A stretch of DNA of 27,624 nt, taken from positions 1 through 27,624 of the forward strand of contig JAHHSL010000026.1 of NCBI GenBank assembly GCA_020025235.1. Direction: 5' to 3'. The translations under genes and the position numbers were made by a program. The notes below the pieces were generated by a model that saw only the letters and a list, made by a program, of their open reading frames with translations, was not told the DNA's origin and did no database searches. The DNA is from Ruthenibacterium sp. Lineage in GTDB: Bacteria; Bacillota; Clostridia; Oscillospirales; Ruminococcaceae. The number at the start of each line of letters is the position of its first letter. Position 1 is the stretch's first letter. Below are positions 1 through 7,459 of the stretch, one piece after another.

Positions 1-1498
1 AAATGATCGTGCCGCTGTCCTCGGTATGGGTGTGGCTTTCGGGCTTGGAGGTATCAGGCTTGGAAGTGTCCGGTTTGGAGGTATCGGGCTTCGACGGAGC
101 AGTGCTCGAAGAATCCGGGTTTTTGGTTTCCAGTACGATGCCGCACTTGGTGCAATGCTTCTTGCCCGATTCCCAGTTGCCGGCAACATGCTCGCCTTTT
201 TCCTTTTTGCCGCAGACGCTGCAGGTGCGCACATGGGTGCCGTCGCCGTTATCCTTCCAGTCGGTAAATTCGTGCTTGTGGAAATCGACCCAGATATCCA
301 CCGTCTTGATATCCTCATAGGGGACGGTGAATTTCAGCTTGCCGTTGTGGATCTCGGTGATGCGTCCATGGTCGCAGCCCCAGGTCAGGCCGCAGCCGTC
401 CTTGGGCGTTGCGGTAACAAGCTCGCACACTTTGTTGAATGCGACCTTCTGTTCCAGCTTGCCTTTCAGCGTGCCGAGATCCTTGCCTTCGCGGATGCGG
501 AACGTTACGGTGACAAGATCCTTTTCATCCTTGGAATCGGAATCGCCCTTTGCATTCGGGTTGAATACCGATTCCGGCGTCTTGGTGTGCGTCGGCAGCG
601 GCTTCAGATCCGGGCGGCGGTCCTCGGTGATCAGGGTGTGCATGCGCACATAGGTCATCCACGCCATAGCGCCCTTTTCGTTCAGGTGCAGGCCGTCTTC
701 AACCATATATTCGGGTTTTGCAAAACCGGTTTTTTCACTCTTGAGCGCTTCGCTGCTGTTCAGGAAATGATAGCCGTCCTCTTTCGCCAGCTCGGCAAGC
801 TTGAGGTTGAATTCGTCAATGGCCTTCTGCACTTCGGCCGAACCGGAGCGCGTCTGTGCAACCGGCGGGATCGCATTGATGATGATATCCGCGTGCGGCC
901 ATGCCTTTTTAATGGCGTCCAGCGCGCTGCGGTACTGCTGCTGGAATGCAGCATCCGTGGAATTGGTGTTGTTTGTGCCGAAGGTGATGATGATGCGTCT
1001 GGGCTGCATCAGGGCAACGGCGTCGGCAACGTACACCGGCTTGCTGCGCCCTTCAAAATACATGCAGGGCGTGCTTGTGACATGCTGGATGCCCATGCCC
1101 ACGGCGCTGAGGTTGTTCTGCCATGATGTCAGCTTGTATTCCGCCAGACGGAAGGTGTTGGAATCGCCGATGAACAGTGTTTCGTCCAGATATTCCTGTC
1201 CGCCGTCTTCGGTTTTGGGCAGGATCACGTCTGCGTAGGGGCTGTCCTCAATGTCGGACGATTCGGAATCCGACAGGCTTTCGGATTCAAATTCTTCGGA
1301 TTCTGTGGTGGATATGGACACATCGACCGGACGGTTGTTCCGTCTTGCCGTAAAGATACCGGTCAGCACCAAAACGATGACCAGCGCAATGGCGGTTACA
1401 AGAATCGCAATGTCCACAGCGCTGCCGGAAGCAACACGCTTGAAGAAGCGGGCGATCGCCTTGCCGGCCTTGCGCAAATATCTCTGGATCTGTTGCAC
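1..1498 (-). CDS. Membrane-anchored SGNH/GDSL hydrolase with Cys-ribbon tail (3' end off window)
   Basis: An open frame of 499 codons enters from the left edge without a stop. I start it at GTG 1498 because AAGGAGG lies at 1506-1512 with 7-nt spacing; the ATG at 1503 is in another frame and stops soon. A cytoplasmic basic N-terminus is followed by one membrane helix (about residues 25-50), an acidic Ser-rich linker, then an SGNH hydrolase domain: block I GDSNT (Ser113), block III FGTNN (174-177) and block V DGLH (Asp268, His271). Residues about 405-455 hold HxxTDWxDNGDGTHVRTCSVCG and KHCTKCG, a cysteine-ribbon repeat common in clostridial surface proteins, followed by PDTSK repeats. SGNH enzymes are esterases or O-acyltransferases; an outward-facing enzyme that trims or adds acyl groups on wall glycan is my inference. 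Substrate unknown. The missing C-terminus may carry further wall-binding repeats. Confidence 0.85.
   Translation of the reverse strand, partial: MQQIQRYLRKAGKAIARFFKRVASGSAVDIAILVTAIALVIVLVLTGIFTARRNNRPVDVSISTTESEEFESESLSDSESSDIEDSPYADVILPKTEDGGQEYLDETLFIGDSNTFRLAEYKLTSWQNNLSAVGMGIQHVTSTPCMYFEGRSKPVYVADAVALMQPRRIIITFGTNNTNSTDAAFQQQYRSALDAIKKAWPHADIIINAIPPVAQTRSGSAEVQKAIDEFNLKLAELAKEDGYHFLNSSEALKSEKTGFAKPEYMVEDGLHLNEKGAMAWMTYVRMHTLITEDRRPDLKPLPTHTKTPESVFNPNAKGDSDSKDEKDLVTVTFRIREGKDLGTLKGKLEQKVAFNKVCELVTATPKDGCGLTWGCDHGRITEIHNGKLKFTVPYEDIKTVDIWVDFHKHEFTDWKDNGDGTHVRTCSVCGKKEKGEHVAGNWESGKKHCTKCGIVLETKNPDSSSTAPSKPDTSKPDTSKPDTSKPESHTHTEDSGTII
44..88 (-). repeat. Three 15-bp repeats coding PDTSK
   Basis: Three consecutive 15-bp units encode PDTSK PDTSK PDTSK (residues 471-485 of the SGNH protein) and are followed by PE. 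The units differ at third codon positions. Such Pro/Ser/Thr/Lys linkers act as flexible wall-spanning spacers and can change copy number. Confidence 0.75.
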
Positions 1499-1518
1499 AG
1501 CATTTCCTCCTTGGTTTG

Positions 1519-1558
1519 GCCTGAAAATCAGGCACGGGATAATATCGTTTTCATTGTA
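1519..1558 (-). promoter_or_regulatory. Candidate promoter and dyad upstream of the SGNH gene
   Basis: On the minus strand TACAAT (plus 1553-1558), preceded by TG, resembles an extended -10 box; I see no good -35. Between it and the ribosome binding site lies a perfect inverted repeat, GCCTGA-AAA-TCAGGC (1519-1533), which could be an operator or a small hairpin in the leader. Confidence 0.35.
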
Positions 1559-1630
1559 CACGATTTTCGGGATGAAAACCACTGTTTTCTTTGAAAAAGA
1601 GAAAAATCGGTGCTTTTTACAGGATGCAGA

Positions 1631-1664
1631 CAAAAAAGCGGCGCACGTTTGGAACGTGTGCCGC
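1631..1664 (-). terminator. Intrinsic terminator of the ECF S-component gene
   Basis: A 12-bp stem (1638-1649 with 1653-1664, one G-T pair, 3-nt loop) is followed on the minus strand by a T6 run (plus 1632-1637). It lies about 60 nt after the stop of the ECF gene at 1722. Confidence 0.9.
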
Positions 1665-1721
1665 TGAAAAGAAACATTTTTTCGGGAAAAACCGGACGCG
1701 CCGCAAGGGGCGGAAAAACCA

Positions 1722-2273
1722 TTATTCCAGAATATGCGCCTTGCGCAGTGCGGGGCGCAGCGCCTGCGTCAGCACCACCGAGATCACCACCGCGATCACG
1801 GCGTTCGTCAGCGAGGATACCGCCTTTGTGGCAAGCTGCGTCTGTACTGCGCCCAGTGCCTGACCCTCGATCCAGAATTTCTGGATGAAGGATTTTGCAA
1901 GGTACAGCACGACATAGGCAAGGCTGCCCACACCGGCGCCGGCAAGATCCCGCACAAGGGTGCGCTTTTGGCCGCGGTGTGCGATCAGACCCGCAAGAAA
2001 GCCGATGGCGAATTTCGTCAGGAACGTGATCCAGCTTTCGGCAATGTAGCGCGGGTTGGTGAAATCGAACAGCATGCTGCCAAGGCCGGAGGCAAGGCCG
2101 CCGTGCAGCGGGCCGAACAGCAGGCCGCTCAATGCACAGAAGGCGTTGCCCAGATGAAGCCGCGAGGTATCACCGATGGGGATCTGCATCCAGCTGAATA
2201 CAAAGACCAGCGCGCTGAGCAGGCCGATCACGGCAAGGTCGCGGACGGTAAATGATTTGGTTTGCTTTTTCAT
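1722..2273 (-). CDS. ECF transporter S component, probably for pyridoxine (PdxU-like)
   Basis: The 183-residue protein has about five or six hydrophobic helices and the layout of energy-coupling-factor substrate-binding (S) subunits of the riboflavin-transporter-like family. Characteristic pieces are a basic N-terminus followed by LAVIGLLSAL, then HLGNAFCALSGLLFGPLHGG and GSMLFDF. S components bind one vitamin and dock on the shared EcfA-EcfA'-EcfT module, which is not in this window. The gene is divergent from a MocR/PdxR-type regulator, an arrangement known for vitamin B6 uptake genes, so pyridoxine or pyridoxal is the likely substrate; this rests on context, not on binding residues. The start has an AGAGGA site about 8 nt upstream and TATAAT at 2339-2344. 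Other S components with different ligands look similar at this level. Confidence 0.85.
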   Translation of the reverse strand: MKKQTKSFTVRDLAVIGLLSALVFVFSWMQIPIGDTSRLHLGNAFCALSGLLFGPLHGGLASGLGSMLFDFTNPRYIAESWITFLTKFAIGFLAGLIAHRGQKRTLVRDLAGAGVGSLAYVVLYLAKSFIQKFWIEGQALGAVQTQLATKAVSSLTNAVIAVVISVVLTQALRPALRKAHILE

Positions 2274-2338
2274 AAAAGGCTCCTCTTTTCTTTCACGGGG
2301 ATTGAAGCTTGACAGAAAACTCCGTTTTGTTTATCCTC

Positions 2339-2387
2339 ATTATAGAATAATGTGGACTGATTGAAATACCCAAAATATAGATATTTT
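2339..2387. promoter_or_regulatory. Divergent promoter region with AT-rich dyad between ECF gene and MocR regulator
   Basis: On the minus strand a perfect TATAAT (plus 2339-2344) serves the ECF gene; the hexamer 16 nt further upstream (TTTCAA) is a poor -35, as expected for an activated promoter. On the plus strand TTGAAA (2361-2366) could be the -35 box of the regulator gene. Between them sits a perfect dyad, AAAATAT-AG-ATATTTT (2372-2387), a candidate operator for the adjacent regulator. Confidence 0.5.
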
Positions 2388-2418
2388 ATAAGGTCAGATG
2401 AAAAGAGGGGGACAGAAC

Positions 2419-3825
2419 ATGGCGGCGGAAACCTTTGCACTGCGGGTATCAAAGCACGATAAAACGCCGATGTACCGGCAGCTGTACCGATATATTGTCC
2501 GGGAAATCACATCCGGCAGCCTTGCCGCGGGGGAAAAGCTGCCCAGCAAGCGGCGGCTTGCGGCAGACCTTGGGGTGAGCGTTTCCACGGTGGATACGGC
2601 GTATCAGATGCTTGCGGCAGAAGGCTATGTGAAGGCAAAGCCGAAAAGCGGCTTTACCGTGCTGCATATCGAACGGCTGGACCCGCCGGTGCGCCCCGCC
2701 GCGTGCGTGCCCAGCGAGCCGCCGCGCACCAAATGGGCGTATGATTTCGATACCGGCAGTGTGGATACCGGGCTGTTCCCGTTCAAGACATGGGCGCGCA
2801 TCCAGCGCGAGACGGTCACCGGACATCCGGAGCTGCTCAACCACGGCGCGCGGCAGGGGGATGAAAACCTGCGCCGCGCGGTGGCAAAATATCTGCACGC
2901 ATACCGCGGCGTGCTGTGCGCGCCCGAGCAGATCGTCGTGGGGGCGGGCATCGAATACCTGATGGGGCTTTTGGCGCGCATGTTTGCGGATTCCGTCTTT
3001 GCGGTGGAAAATCCGGGCTATCCGCGCACCGCGCGCATTTTGCACAACAGCGGGGCGCAGGTGCGCTATGTGCCCGTGGATGAGGGCGGCATGCAGATCG
3101 GCTCGCTGCAAAAAAGCGGCGCGCAGATCGCCTATGTCACGCCCAGCCACCAGTTCCCGACGGGCGCGACGATGCCCGCGGCGCGGCGCACGGAGCTGCT
3201 GCGCTGGGCGCAGGAAAAGCCGGGGCGCTATGTCATCGAGGACGATTACGACAGTGAATTCCGCTACGATACGCGCCCGCTGCCTTCGCTGCAGGGCATG
3301 GACCCGGCGGGCTGCGTCATCTATGTGGGCACGTTTTCCAAAAGCATTGCGCCGTCCATGCGCGTGGGATATATGGTGCTGCCGCCGGAGGTGCTTTTGC
3401 GCTGGCGCACGCAGTTCGGGATGTATTCGTCCACCGTTTCGCGCTTTGAACAGCAGACGCTGTGCCGCTTTATGGAAGAAGGGCATTTCGCGCGCCACTT
3501 AAACCGCCTGCGCATTGCCGGACGCAGCCGGCGCGATGCGCTGACGGATGCTTTGTACCGCGCCTTCGGCAGACAGGGCGTCACGGTGCACGGCGGGCAC
3601 ACGGGGCTGCATCTGCTTGTCACGGTGCACGGCGGCGCAGGCGAACGGCAGCTGGTGCAGGCGGCGGCGCAGGCAGGCGTGCGCGTGGGCGGCCTTTCCG
3701 ATTATTATGCGCCCGGCACACAGGGCTGTCCCGCATCGACCGTGGTCCTTGGGTATTCGGGCATGGACGAAGAAACCCTGCGCAAAGCGGCGGACGTTCT
3801 GCGCAGGGCGTGGGAAGCAATATAA
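2419..3825 (+). CDS. MocR/PdxR-family regulator (GntR HTH fused to class I aminotransferase fold)
   Basis: The 468-residue protein joins an N-terminal GntR winged helix (about residues 10-80, with PMYRQLYRYIVREI, GEKLPSKRRLAADLGVS and TAYQMLAAEGYV) to a fold-type I aminotransferase domain (about 100-468). The Schiff-base lysine is in TFSKSIAPSMRVGY (Lys308), and DDYDSEFRY precedes it. MocR proteins bind PLP or substrate-PLP adducts and control B6 synthesis or uptake, GABA use and similar pathways. The divergent ECF gene makes a PdxR-like role most likely: sensing PLP and controlling uptake. I choose ATG 2419 because GAGGGG lies 7 nt upstream; the ATG at 2398 has no such site. No clear terminator follows. 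Confidence 0.93.
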   Translation: MAAETFALRVSKHDKTPMYRQLYRYIVREITSGSLAAGEKLPSKRRLAADLGVSVSTVDTAYQMLAAEGYVKAKPKSGFTVLHIERLDPPVRPAACVPSEPPRTKWAYDFDTGSVDTGLFPFKTWARIQRETVTGHPELLNHGARQGDENLRRAVAKYLHAYRGVLCAPEQIVVGAGIEYLMGLLARMFADSVFAVENPGYPRTARILHNSGAQVRYVPVDEGGMQIGSLQKSGAQIAYVTPSHQFPTGATMPAARRTELLRWAQEKPGRYVIEDDYDSEFRYDTRPLPSLQGMDPAGCVIYVGTFSKSIAPSMRVGYMVLPPEVLLRWRTQFGMYSSTVSRFEQQTLCRFMEEGHFARHLNRLRIAGRSRRDALTDALYRAFGRQGVTVHGGHTGLHLLVTVHGGAGERQLVQAAAQAGVRVGGLSDYYAPGTQGCPASTVVLGYSGMDEETLRKAADVLRRAWEAI

Positions 3826-3846
3826 ATAGAATAAAAAGGGGTGCGG

Positions 3847-4077
3847 CTATCGGGCGCGCGGCGCGGCGCTTTTGGCAAAGTGCACCGCAATGCGGCACAG
3901 CCACGCGCGCAGGCCGCCGGGCGGACATTCCTTTCGGTGCCGCACGGCAAAGCACAGGGCCTGTCCGGCTGCGCGGCGGGCGGCGGCAGGCTCCTGCAGC
4001 AGCTGCAGGCAGACGGTATACACAAGTGCTTCGTGCTCTTTTGCAAAACGGCACAGTTCATCCTGCGTGCTTTTCAA
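3847..4077 (-). CDS. Sigma-70 region 2-like small protein (76 aa), function unknown
   Basis: The frame gives a 76-residue protein if it starts at TTG 4077, which has GGAAGG about 9 nt upstream; no ATG is available in frame near it. Its sequence follows region 2 of ECF-type sigma factors: HEALVYTVCLQLLQEP matches the region 2.1 helices and GGLRAWLCRIAVHFAK matches the xxAWLyrIArN hallmark. It stops right after region 2.4, so region 4 is absent. The usual acidic pair before the conserved Gln (AEDxxQ) is RRAAGQ here, so normal core binding may be weakened. It fills the gap between the MocR and MFS genes, on the opposite strand, and has its own candidate promoter. Options are a co-sigma like B. 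subtilis RsoA, a decaying sigma gene, or a fortuitous frame. The sigma resemblance argues against the last. Confidence 0.6.
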   Translation of the reverse strand: MKSTQDELCRFAKEHEALVYTVCLQLLQEPAAARRAAGQALCFAVRHRKECPPGGLRAWLCRIAVHFAKSAAPRAR

Positions 4078-4117
4078 TGCATCCGCCTTCCTTCCCGCCG
4101 GCTTCCGGCAGCTTTCA

Positions 4118-4171
4118 GTATAGCAGTCAATGCTTAAAACGAGGCCGCTGAATTTCTGAAGAATTTCTGAA
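4118..4171 (-). promoter_or_regulatory. Candidate promoter with tandem 11-bp repeat upstream of the sigma-like gene
   Basis: On the minus strand TATACT (plus 4118-4123) is a good -10 box without a recognisable -35. Just upstream GAATTTCTGAA occurs twice in direct tandem (plus 4150-4160 and 4161-4171), which would place it at roughly -40 to -60, where an activator would bind. Confidence 0.45.
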
Positions 4172-4261
4172 GAAACGGAAAGCACCCGCCCCGCCGCGCG
4201 CGCACAAAAACGGGAAAACCGTATTTCTTTACAGAAAAAAGACGGGAAAGTGCTTGTGGAA

Positions 4262-4289
4262 TTTACACGGGAATGGTACTCTTTATAGT
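4262..4289 (+). promoter_or_regulatory. Promoter of the MFS transporter gene
   Basis: TTTACA (4262-4267) and TATAGT (4284-4289) are 16 nt apart. The predicted transcript start near 4296 lies 3' of the possible ATG at 4273, which supports the downstream start at 4342. Confidence 0.6.
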
Positions 4290-4341
4290 AAGGAAGGCCC
4301 GCAAAAGGGCAGAGGAACAAACTGAGATCGAGGTGGAATCT

Positions 4342-5703
4342 ATGCTGAAGGGTTACTCCAAAGAAGAAAAAAGCTGGATGATGTACGATTGGGCCAACAG
4401 TGCACATTCCGTCATTGTTGTGACACTGCTTCCGATTTTCTTTGCCACGGTGGCGGGATACATGCACAACACCACGTCCGCAATGAGCATCTGGGGCTAT
4501 GTCACAAGCATTGCAATGCTCATCTGCGCGCTGCTTGCGCCGGTGATCGGCGCGCTGGGCGATTTTAAGGGCATGCGCAAAAAGATGTTCTTTATCTTTC
4601 TTGCCATAGGCGTGCTTGCGTGCGCGGGGCTTGCCGTGACGCCGATGCTGGGCTTTGCGGATGACCCCGATACAGCCGAGTGCGTCGGCGGGGCGATTTT
4701 GGTGCTGTATACGCTCAGTCAGGTGGGCTATTCGGCGTCGTGTCTGTATTACGACAGCTTTCTGCCCGACGTCACCACCGAGGACCGCATGGACCGCGTT
4801 TCCACCATGGGCTACGGCCTTGGGTACATCGGCGGTTCGACGATCCCGCTCGTCATCTTCCTTGCGATGAATGCGTTCGGCGTGCCGGTGCTGTACTGCC
4901 TTTCGATCGTGTTCGGCTTTACGGCCGTGTGGTGGGCGGTGTTCAGCTGGCCGCTGCTGAAAAATGTGGAGCAGAAAAGCTATAAGGTGCGGGAAAAGGG
5001 CGCGATCCGCAGCACACTGCGCGGCCTTATCGGCACGATGAAGGATATTTTCCGGCATCGTTCGATCTTTGTGTTTATGATCGCCTATTTCTTTTACATC
5101 GACGGCGTGGGCACGATCATCCACATGAGCACGGCCTACGGCGCGCAGCTGGGGCTGGGCGATACCGAAATGATGCTGGCACTGCTTATGGTGCAGCTGC
5201 TGGGGCTTCCGTTCTGTCTGCTGTACATCCGGCTTGCCGATAAGTTCGGCGCGCGCATCATGGTGGGTGTTGGCATCTGTGTGTACATGGGCATCTGCGT
5301 GTTCGGCTTTTTCGTGCGCAGCATCTGGCAGTTCTGGGTGCTGGCGATCCTGGTATCCACCAGTCAGGGCGGCATCCAGGCGCTTTCGCGCAGCATTTTC
5401 GGCAAGATGCTGCCGGATAAAAGCCGTTCGGGCGAATACTTCGGGTTCTTTGATATCTTCGGCAAATTTTCGTCGGTGATCGGCCCGGCGCTGATCGGCC
5501 TGACTTCGCAGATCACGACGGTGATCCTGCTGAACCGGCAGGGGCTGACGGCGCAGACGGCTTCGCCCGAAGTGCTGGCACAGGCGCAGCAGCAGGCATC
5601 GCCCTGGGGCGTGCTTTCGGTGCTGGCGGTGTTCCTTGTGGGCGCCGTGCTGTATTTCGGCGTGCTGCCGCGCATACTGAAAAAAGAAGGGGTCGAAGTA
5701 TAA
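4342..5703 (+). CDS. MFS transporter, UMF1/Atg22-like family
   Basis: The 453-residue protein has about twelve membrane helices. The start of the first helix reads YDWANSAHSVIVV (from Tyr15), the signature of the UMF1/Atg22-like branch of the major facilitator superfamily. Further typical pieces are GALGDFKGMRKK in the loop after helices 2-3 and SQGGIQALSRSIFGKMLP in the second half, the latter being well conserved in this family. Yeast Atg22 exports amino acids from the vacuole; bacterial members are mostly uncharacterised, so the substrate is unknown. ATG 4342 is preceded by GAGGTGG. A further in-frame ATG at 4273 lies inside the predicted promoter and is rejected. The next gene follows after 55 nt on the same strand and is probably cotranscribed. 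Confidence 0.93.
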   Translation: MLKGYSKEEKSWMMYDWANSAHSVIVVTLLPIFFATVAGYMHNTTSAMSIWGYVTSIAMLICALLAPVIGALGDFKGMRKKMFFIFLAIGVLACAGLAVTPMLGFADDPDTAECVGGAILVLYTLSQVGYSASCLYYDSFLPDVTTEDRMDRVSTMGYGLGYIGGSTIPLVIFLAMNAFGVPVLYCLSIVFGFTAVWWAVFSWPLLKNVEQKSYKVREKGAIRSTLRGLIGTMKDIFRHRSIFVFMIAYFFYIDGVGTIIHMSTAYGAQLGLGDTEMMLALLMVQLLGLPFCLLYIRLADKFGARIMVGVGICVYMGICVFGFFVRSIWQFWVLAILVSTSQGGIQALSRSIFGKMLPDKSRSGEYFGFFDIFGKFSSVIGPALIGLTSQITTVILLNRQGLTAQTASPEVLAQAQQQASPWGVLSVLAVFLVGAVLYFGVLPRILKKEGVEV

Positions 5704-5758
5704 CGGCCCAAAAATGAAAAACGGTGCCGCAAGTGTGCCGAAGGAGGAAAAAACAACA

Positions 5759-6673
5759 ATGCCGGAGGCATACGTTCACAGATGTGTCGCGCAGGCGGCG
5801 CTTGAAAAAAGCGGGATACGCCCGCCCAAAAGCATGGCACCGTACTATATGGGGGCAAACGGCCCCGACGTGCTGTTCACCTATCGGGTGCTTTCCCGCC
5901 GCCGCCCGTATGAACTGGCGCAGCTGGGCGGGCGCATGCACGATGAACAGTGCGGGCGCTTTCTGCGCGCGCTGATCTTTTCCGCGCACACGCCCGCACA
6001 GATGAATTACGCGCTGGGCTTTGTGACGCATTACGCCGCCGATTCGATCATGCATCCGTACATCGAATTTCAGTGCAGCGAAGCCGGACAGTTCCGCATG
6101 CCGCACGGGCACGGCTTCTGCGAGGTATCGCTGGACAGTCTGTTCCATGAACAGCGCTGCGGCACGCCCGGCGTGCCGGCAGAGGACGCCGCGGCAAAGC
6201 TTTCCCCGCGGGAAATGGCGGAGGTGACGCGATTGCTGCACGATGCGCTGCTGGAAGTGTACGGCGAGGATATCCCGCCCGAGGCACTGGCGGACACGAT
6301 GCAGTCGTTTTACGAGCTGCACCGCGTGTTCTGTTCACGGTTCGGCTTTCTGCGCGGGGTGATGTGGTGTGCAGAGCGCCTGATCCTGCGCAGCCCGGGC
6401 TTCGGGATGTGCCATATGACGCCCGCAAAGCAGCCGGAGGGCGGCTTTACCCGCGAATGGGTGCATCCGTTCACCCATGTGCACATGACGGCCGGCCCGC
6501 AGGAGCTGTATGAACAATCCGAAGCGCTGGCCAAGCGGTATCTGCGCGCGGTGGAATCGTACTGGCTCGGGCAGATTTCAAAGCAGCAGCTTGCAGCGGA
6601 GCTTGGGGACAGAAGCTATTCCACGGGGCTGATGAGCGGGCCTGCGCCGCACGGGGAAGCTGCGGCACAATAG
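5759..6673 (+). CDS. Zinc-dependent phospholipase C family protein
   Basis: The 304-residue protein has no signal peptide. It carries the Zn_dep_PLPC-type pattern: His7 near the N-terminus (AYVHRCVAQ), GANGPDVLFTY at about 33-43, a helix with HDEQCGRFL, and FVTHYAADSIMHPYIEF, where His and Asp residues would bind metal. Later histidines (VHPFTHVHMTAG) may complete the site. Bacillus and Clostridium phospholipases C of this fold are secreted, but this one appears cytosolic, and such proteins are common and uncharacterised in gut clostridia; a toxin role is not supported. AAGGAGG at 5741-5747 selects ATG 5759. The MFS gene ends 55 nt upstream and a strong terminator follows, so the two likely form one operon. 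Confidence 0.88.
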   Translation: MPEAYVHRCVAQAALEKSGIRPPKSMAPYYMGANGPDVLFTYRVLSRRRPYELAQLGGRMHDEQCGRFLRALIFSAHTPAQMNYALGFVTHYAADSIMHPYIEFQCSEAGQFRMPHGHGFCEVSLDSLFHEQRCGTPGVPAEDAAAKLSPREMAEVTRLLHDALLEVYGEDIPPEALADTMQSFYELHRVFCSRFGFLRGVMWCAERLILRSPGFGMCHMTPAKQPEGGFTREWVHPFTHVHMTAGPQELYEQSEALAKRYLRAVESYWLGQISKQQLAAELGDRSYSTGLMSGPAPHGEAAAQ

Positions 6674-6718
6674 CCTGCACGCGCGCCGTTGCGCGCAGCA
6701 GGAAAGACAATGGGAAAG

Positions 6719-6752
6719 GCCGCGGCGGGAAAGCTTCCGCCGCGGCTTTTTT
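6719..6752 (+). terminator. Intrinsic terminator after the MFS/phospholipase operon
   Basis: A 12-bp GC-rich stem (6719-6730 with 6735-6746, one G-T pair, loop AAGC) is followed by T6. Confidence 0.93.
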
Positions 6753-6786
6753 GCCGCCGCATCTAGGAAAAACAGGGCGGATATGC

Positions 6787-6902
6787 TATACTGATATCGA
6801 ATATCCCGCAAAATGGGATGCACTGCACAGCGGGCAGAAGCACAGCGCTGTGCGGCGGGCAGTGCCGCGCCCGTGCGGGCAGACGGCACTGCGAAAAGGA
6901 GG
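6787..6902 (+). promoter_or_regulatory. Extended -10 promoter and structured leader of the small membrane protein gene
   Basis: TATACT (6787-6792), preceded by ATGC, is a likely -10 box; no -35 is evident. The predicted 5' leader of about 110 nt contains a perfect 14-bp palindrome, GCACAGCGCTGTGC (6840-6853), then GCAGTGCC (6859-6866) paired with GGCACTGC (6885-6892) around an inner GCCC/GGGC hairpin. AAGGAGG ends at 6902. I recognise no riboswitch class. Confidence 0.45.
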
Positions 6903-6911
6903 AGCGGAACA

Positions 6912-7388
6912 ATGAATTTTACCAAAAAGACATTTTACGGCATCGGGATCGTCTCGGCGGCGCTCAACGCCGTGGGCGGCGTGCTGCTGATTTTCGGCAT
7001 GCGCATGTCGCTGCTGTTCAATCTGGCTACGATCGCGGCGGGCGCGATGATGCTTTTGCTTGCCACCGTGCAGGAAACCCCGCAGAAGGACCGCAACATC
7101 TGCCTTGCCGCTTCGCTGCTGACGGTGATCGGCCTGATGCAGGGCGCAGTCGGCGCCGTGTGCGCGGCGGTTTCGTGGCCGGTGTTCGCATGGCCGTATT
7201 TCAAGGCGTCAGCGCCGGAATCGCTGCTGCGGAAAATGGCCTCGCTGATTTTGGTGTGCGGCGCGGTGCTGCTGATCGGCAGCTTTCTGCCGCTGCCGCA
7301 GATGCTGGCGGCGTGCATCATCGTGGCGATCGCGGCGGTGCAGGGCGTCTTTGTGTGGCTGCTTTTCCATGAGCAAGCGGAAAAATAA
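6912..7388 (+). CDS. Small integral membrane protein, unknown function
   Basis: The 158-residue protein begins MNFTKKTFYGIG and has four to five hydrophobic segments (roughly residues 8-29, 33-49, 62-95, 107-126 and 132-151) separated by short loops, with Lys/Arg-rich cytoplasmic turns (QETPQKDR, LRKM). I recognise no family. ATG 6912 is preceded by AAAAGGAGG with about 9-nt spacing; an in-frame ATG at 6813 would add a cysteine- and arginine-rich stretch that lies in the structured leader and is not credible. It is the first gene of a same-strand run with two lipoproteins and an HdeD-like protein, so a cell-envelope role is plausible but unproven. Confidence 0.75.
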   Translation: MNFTKKTFYGIGIVSAALNAVGGVLLIFGMRMSLLFNLATIAAGAMMLLLATVQETPQKDRNICLAASLLTVIGLMQGAVGAVCAAVSWPVFAWPYFKASAPESLLRKMASLILVCGAVLLIGSFLPLPQMLAACIIVAIAAVQGVFVWLLFHEQAEK

Positions 7389-7459
7389 AGGCATGCACCG
7401 GCCTATCCCGGCATAGGATTTCGGTATGGCGCATCAGCGCCGCAGGAAAGGAAACCGCC

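Noticed and set aside
26..1126. Long plus-strand open frame (366 codons)
   Set aside because: It is antisense to the SGNH gene, which has a ribosome binding site and all catalytic motifs; the plus frame has no recognisable domain.
2449..3498. Minus-strand open frame of 349 codons
   Set aside because: It is a His/Arg-rich shadow of the MocR regulator caused by GC-rich codons.
4273..4341. Upstream start adding 23 residues to the MFS transporter
   Set aside because: The ATG lies inside the predicted promoter and has no ribosome binding site; ATG 4342 has GAGGTGG.
5759..6673. Secreted phospholipase C toxin
   Set aside because: There is no signal peptide and no C2-like C-terminal domain; only the general zinc-enzyme fold is supported.
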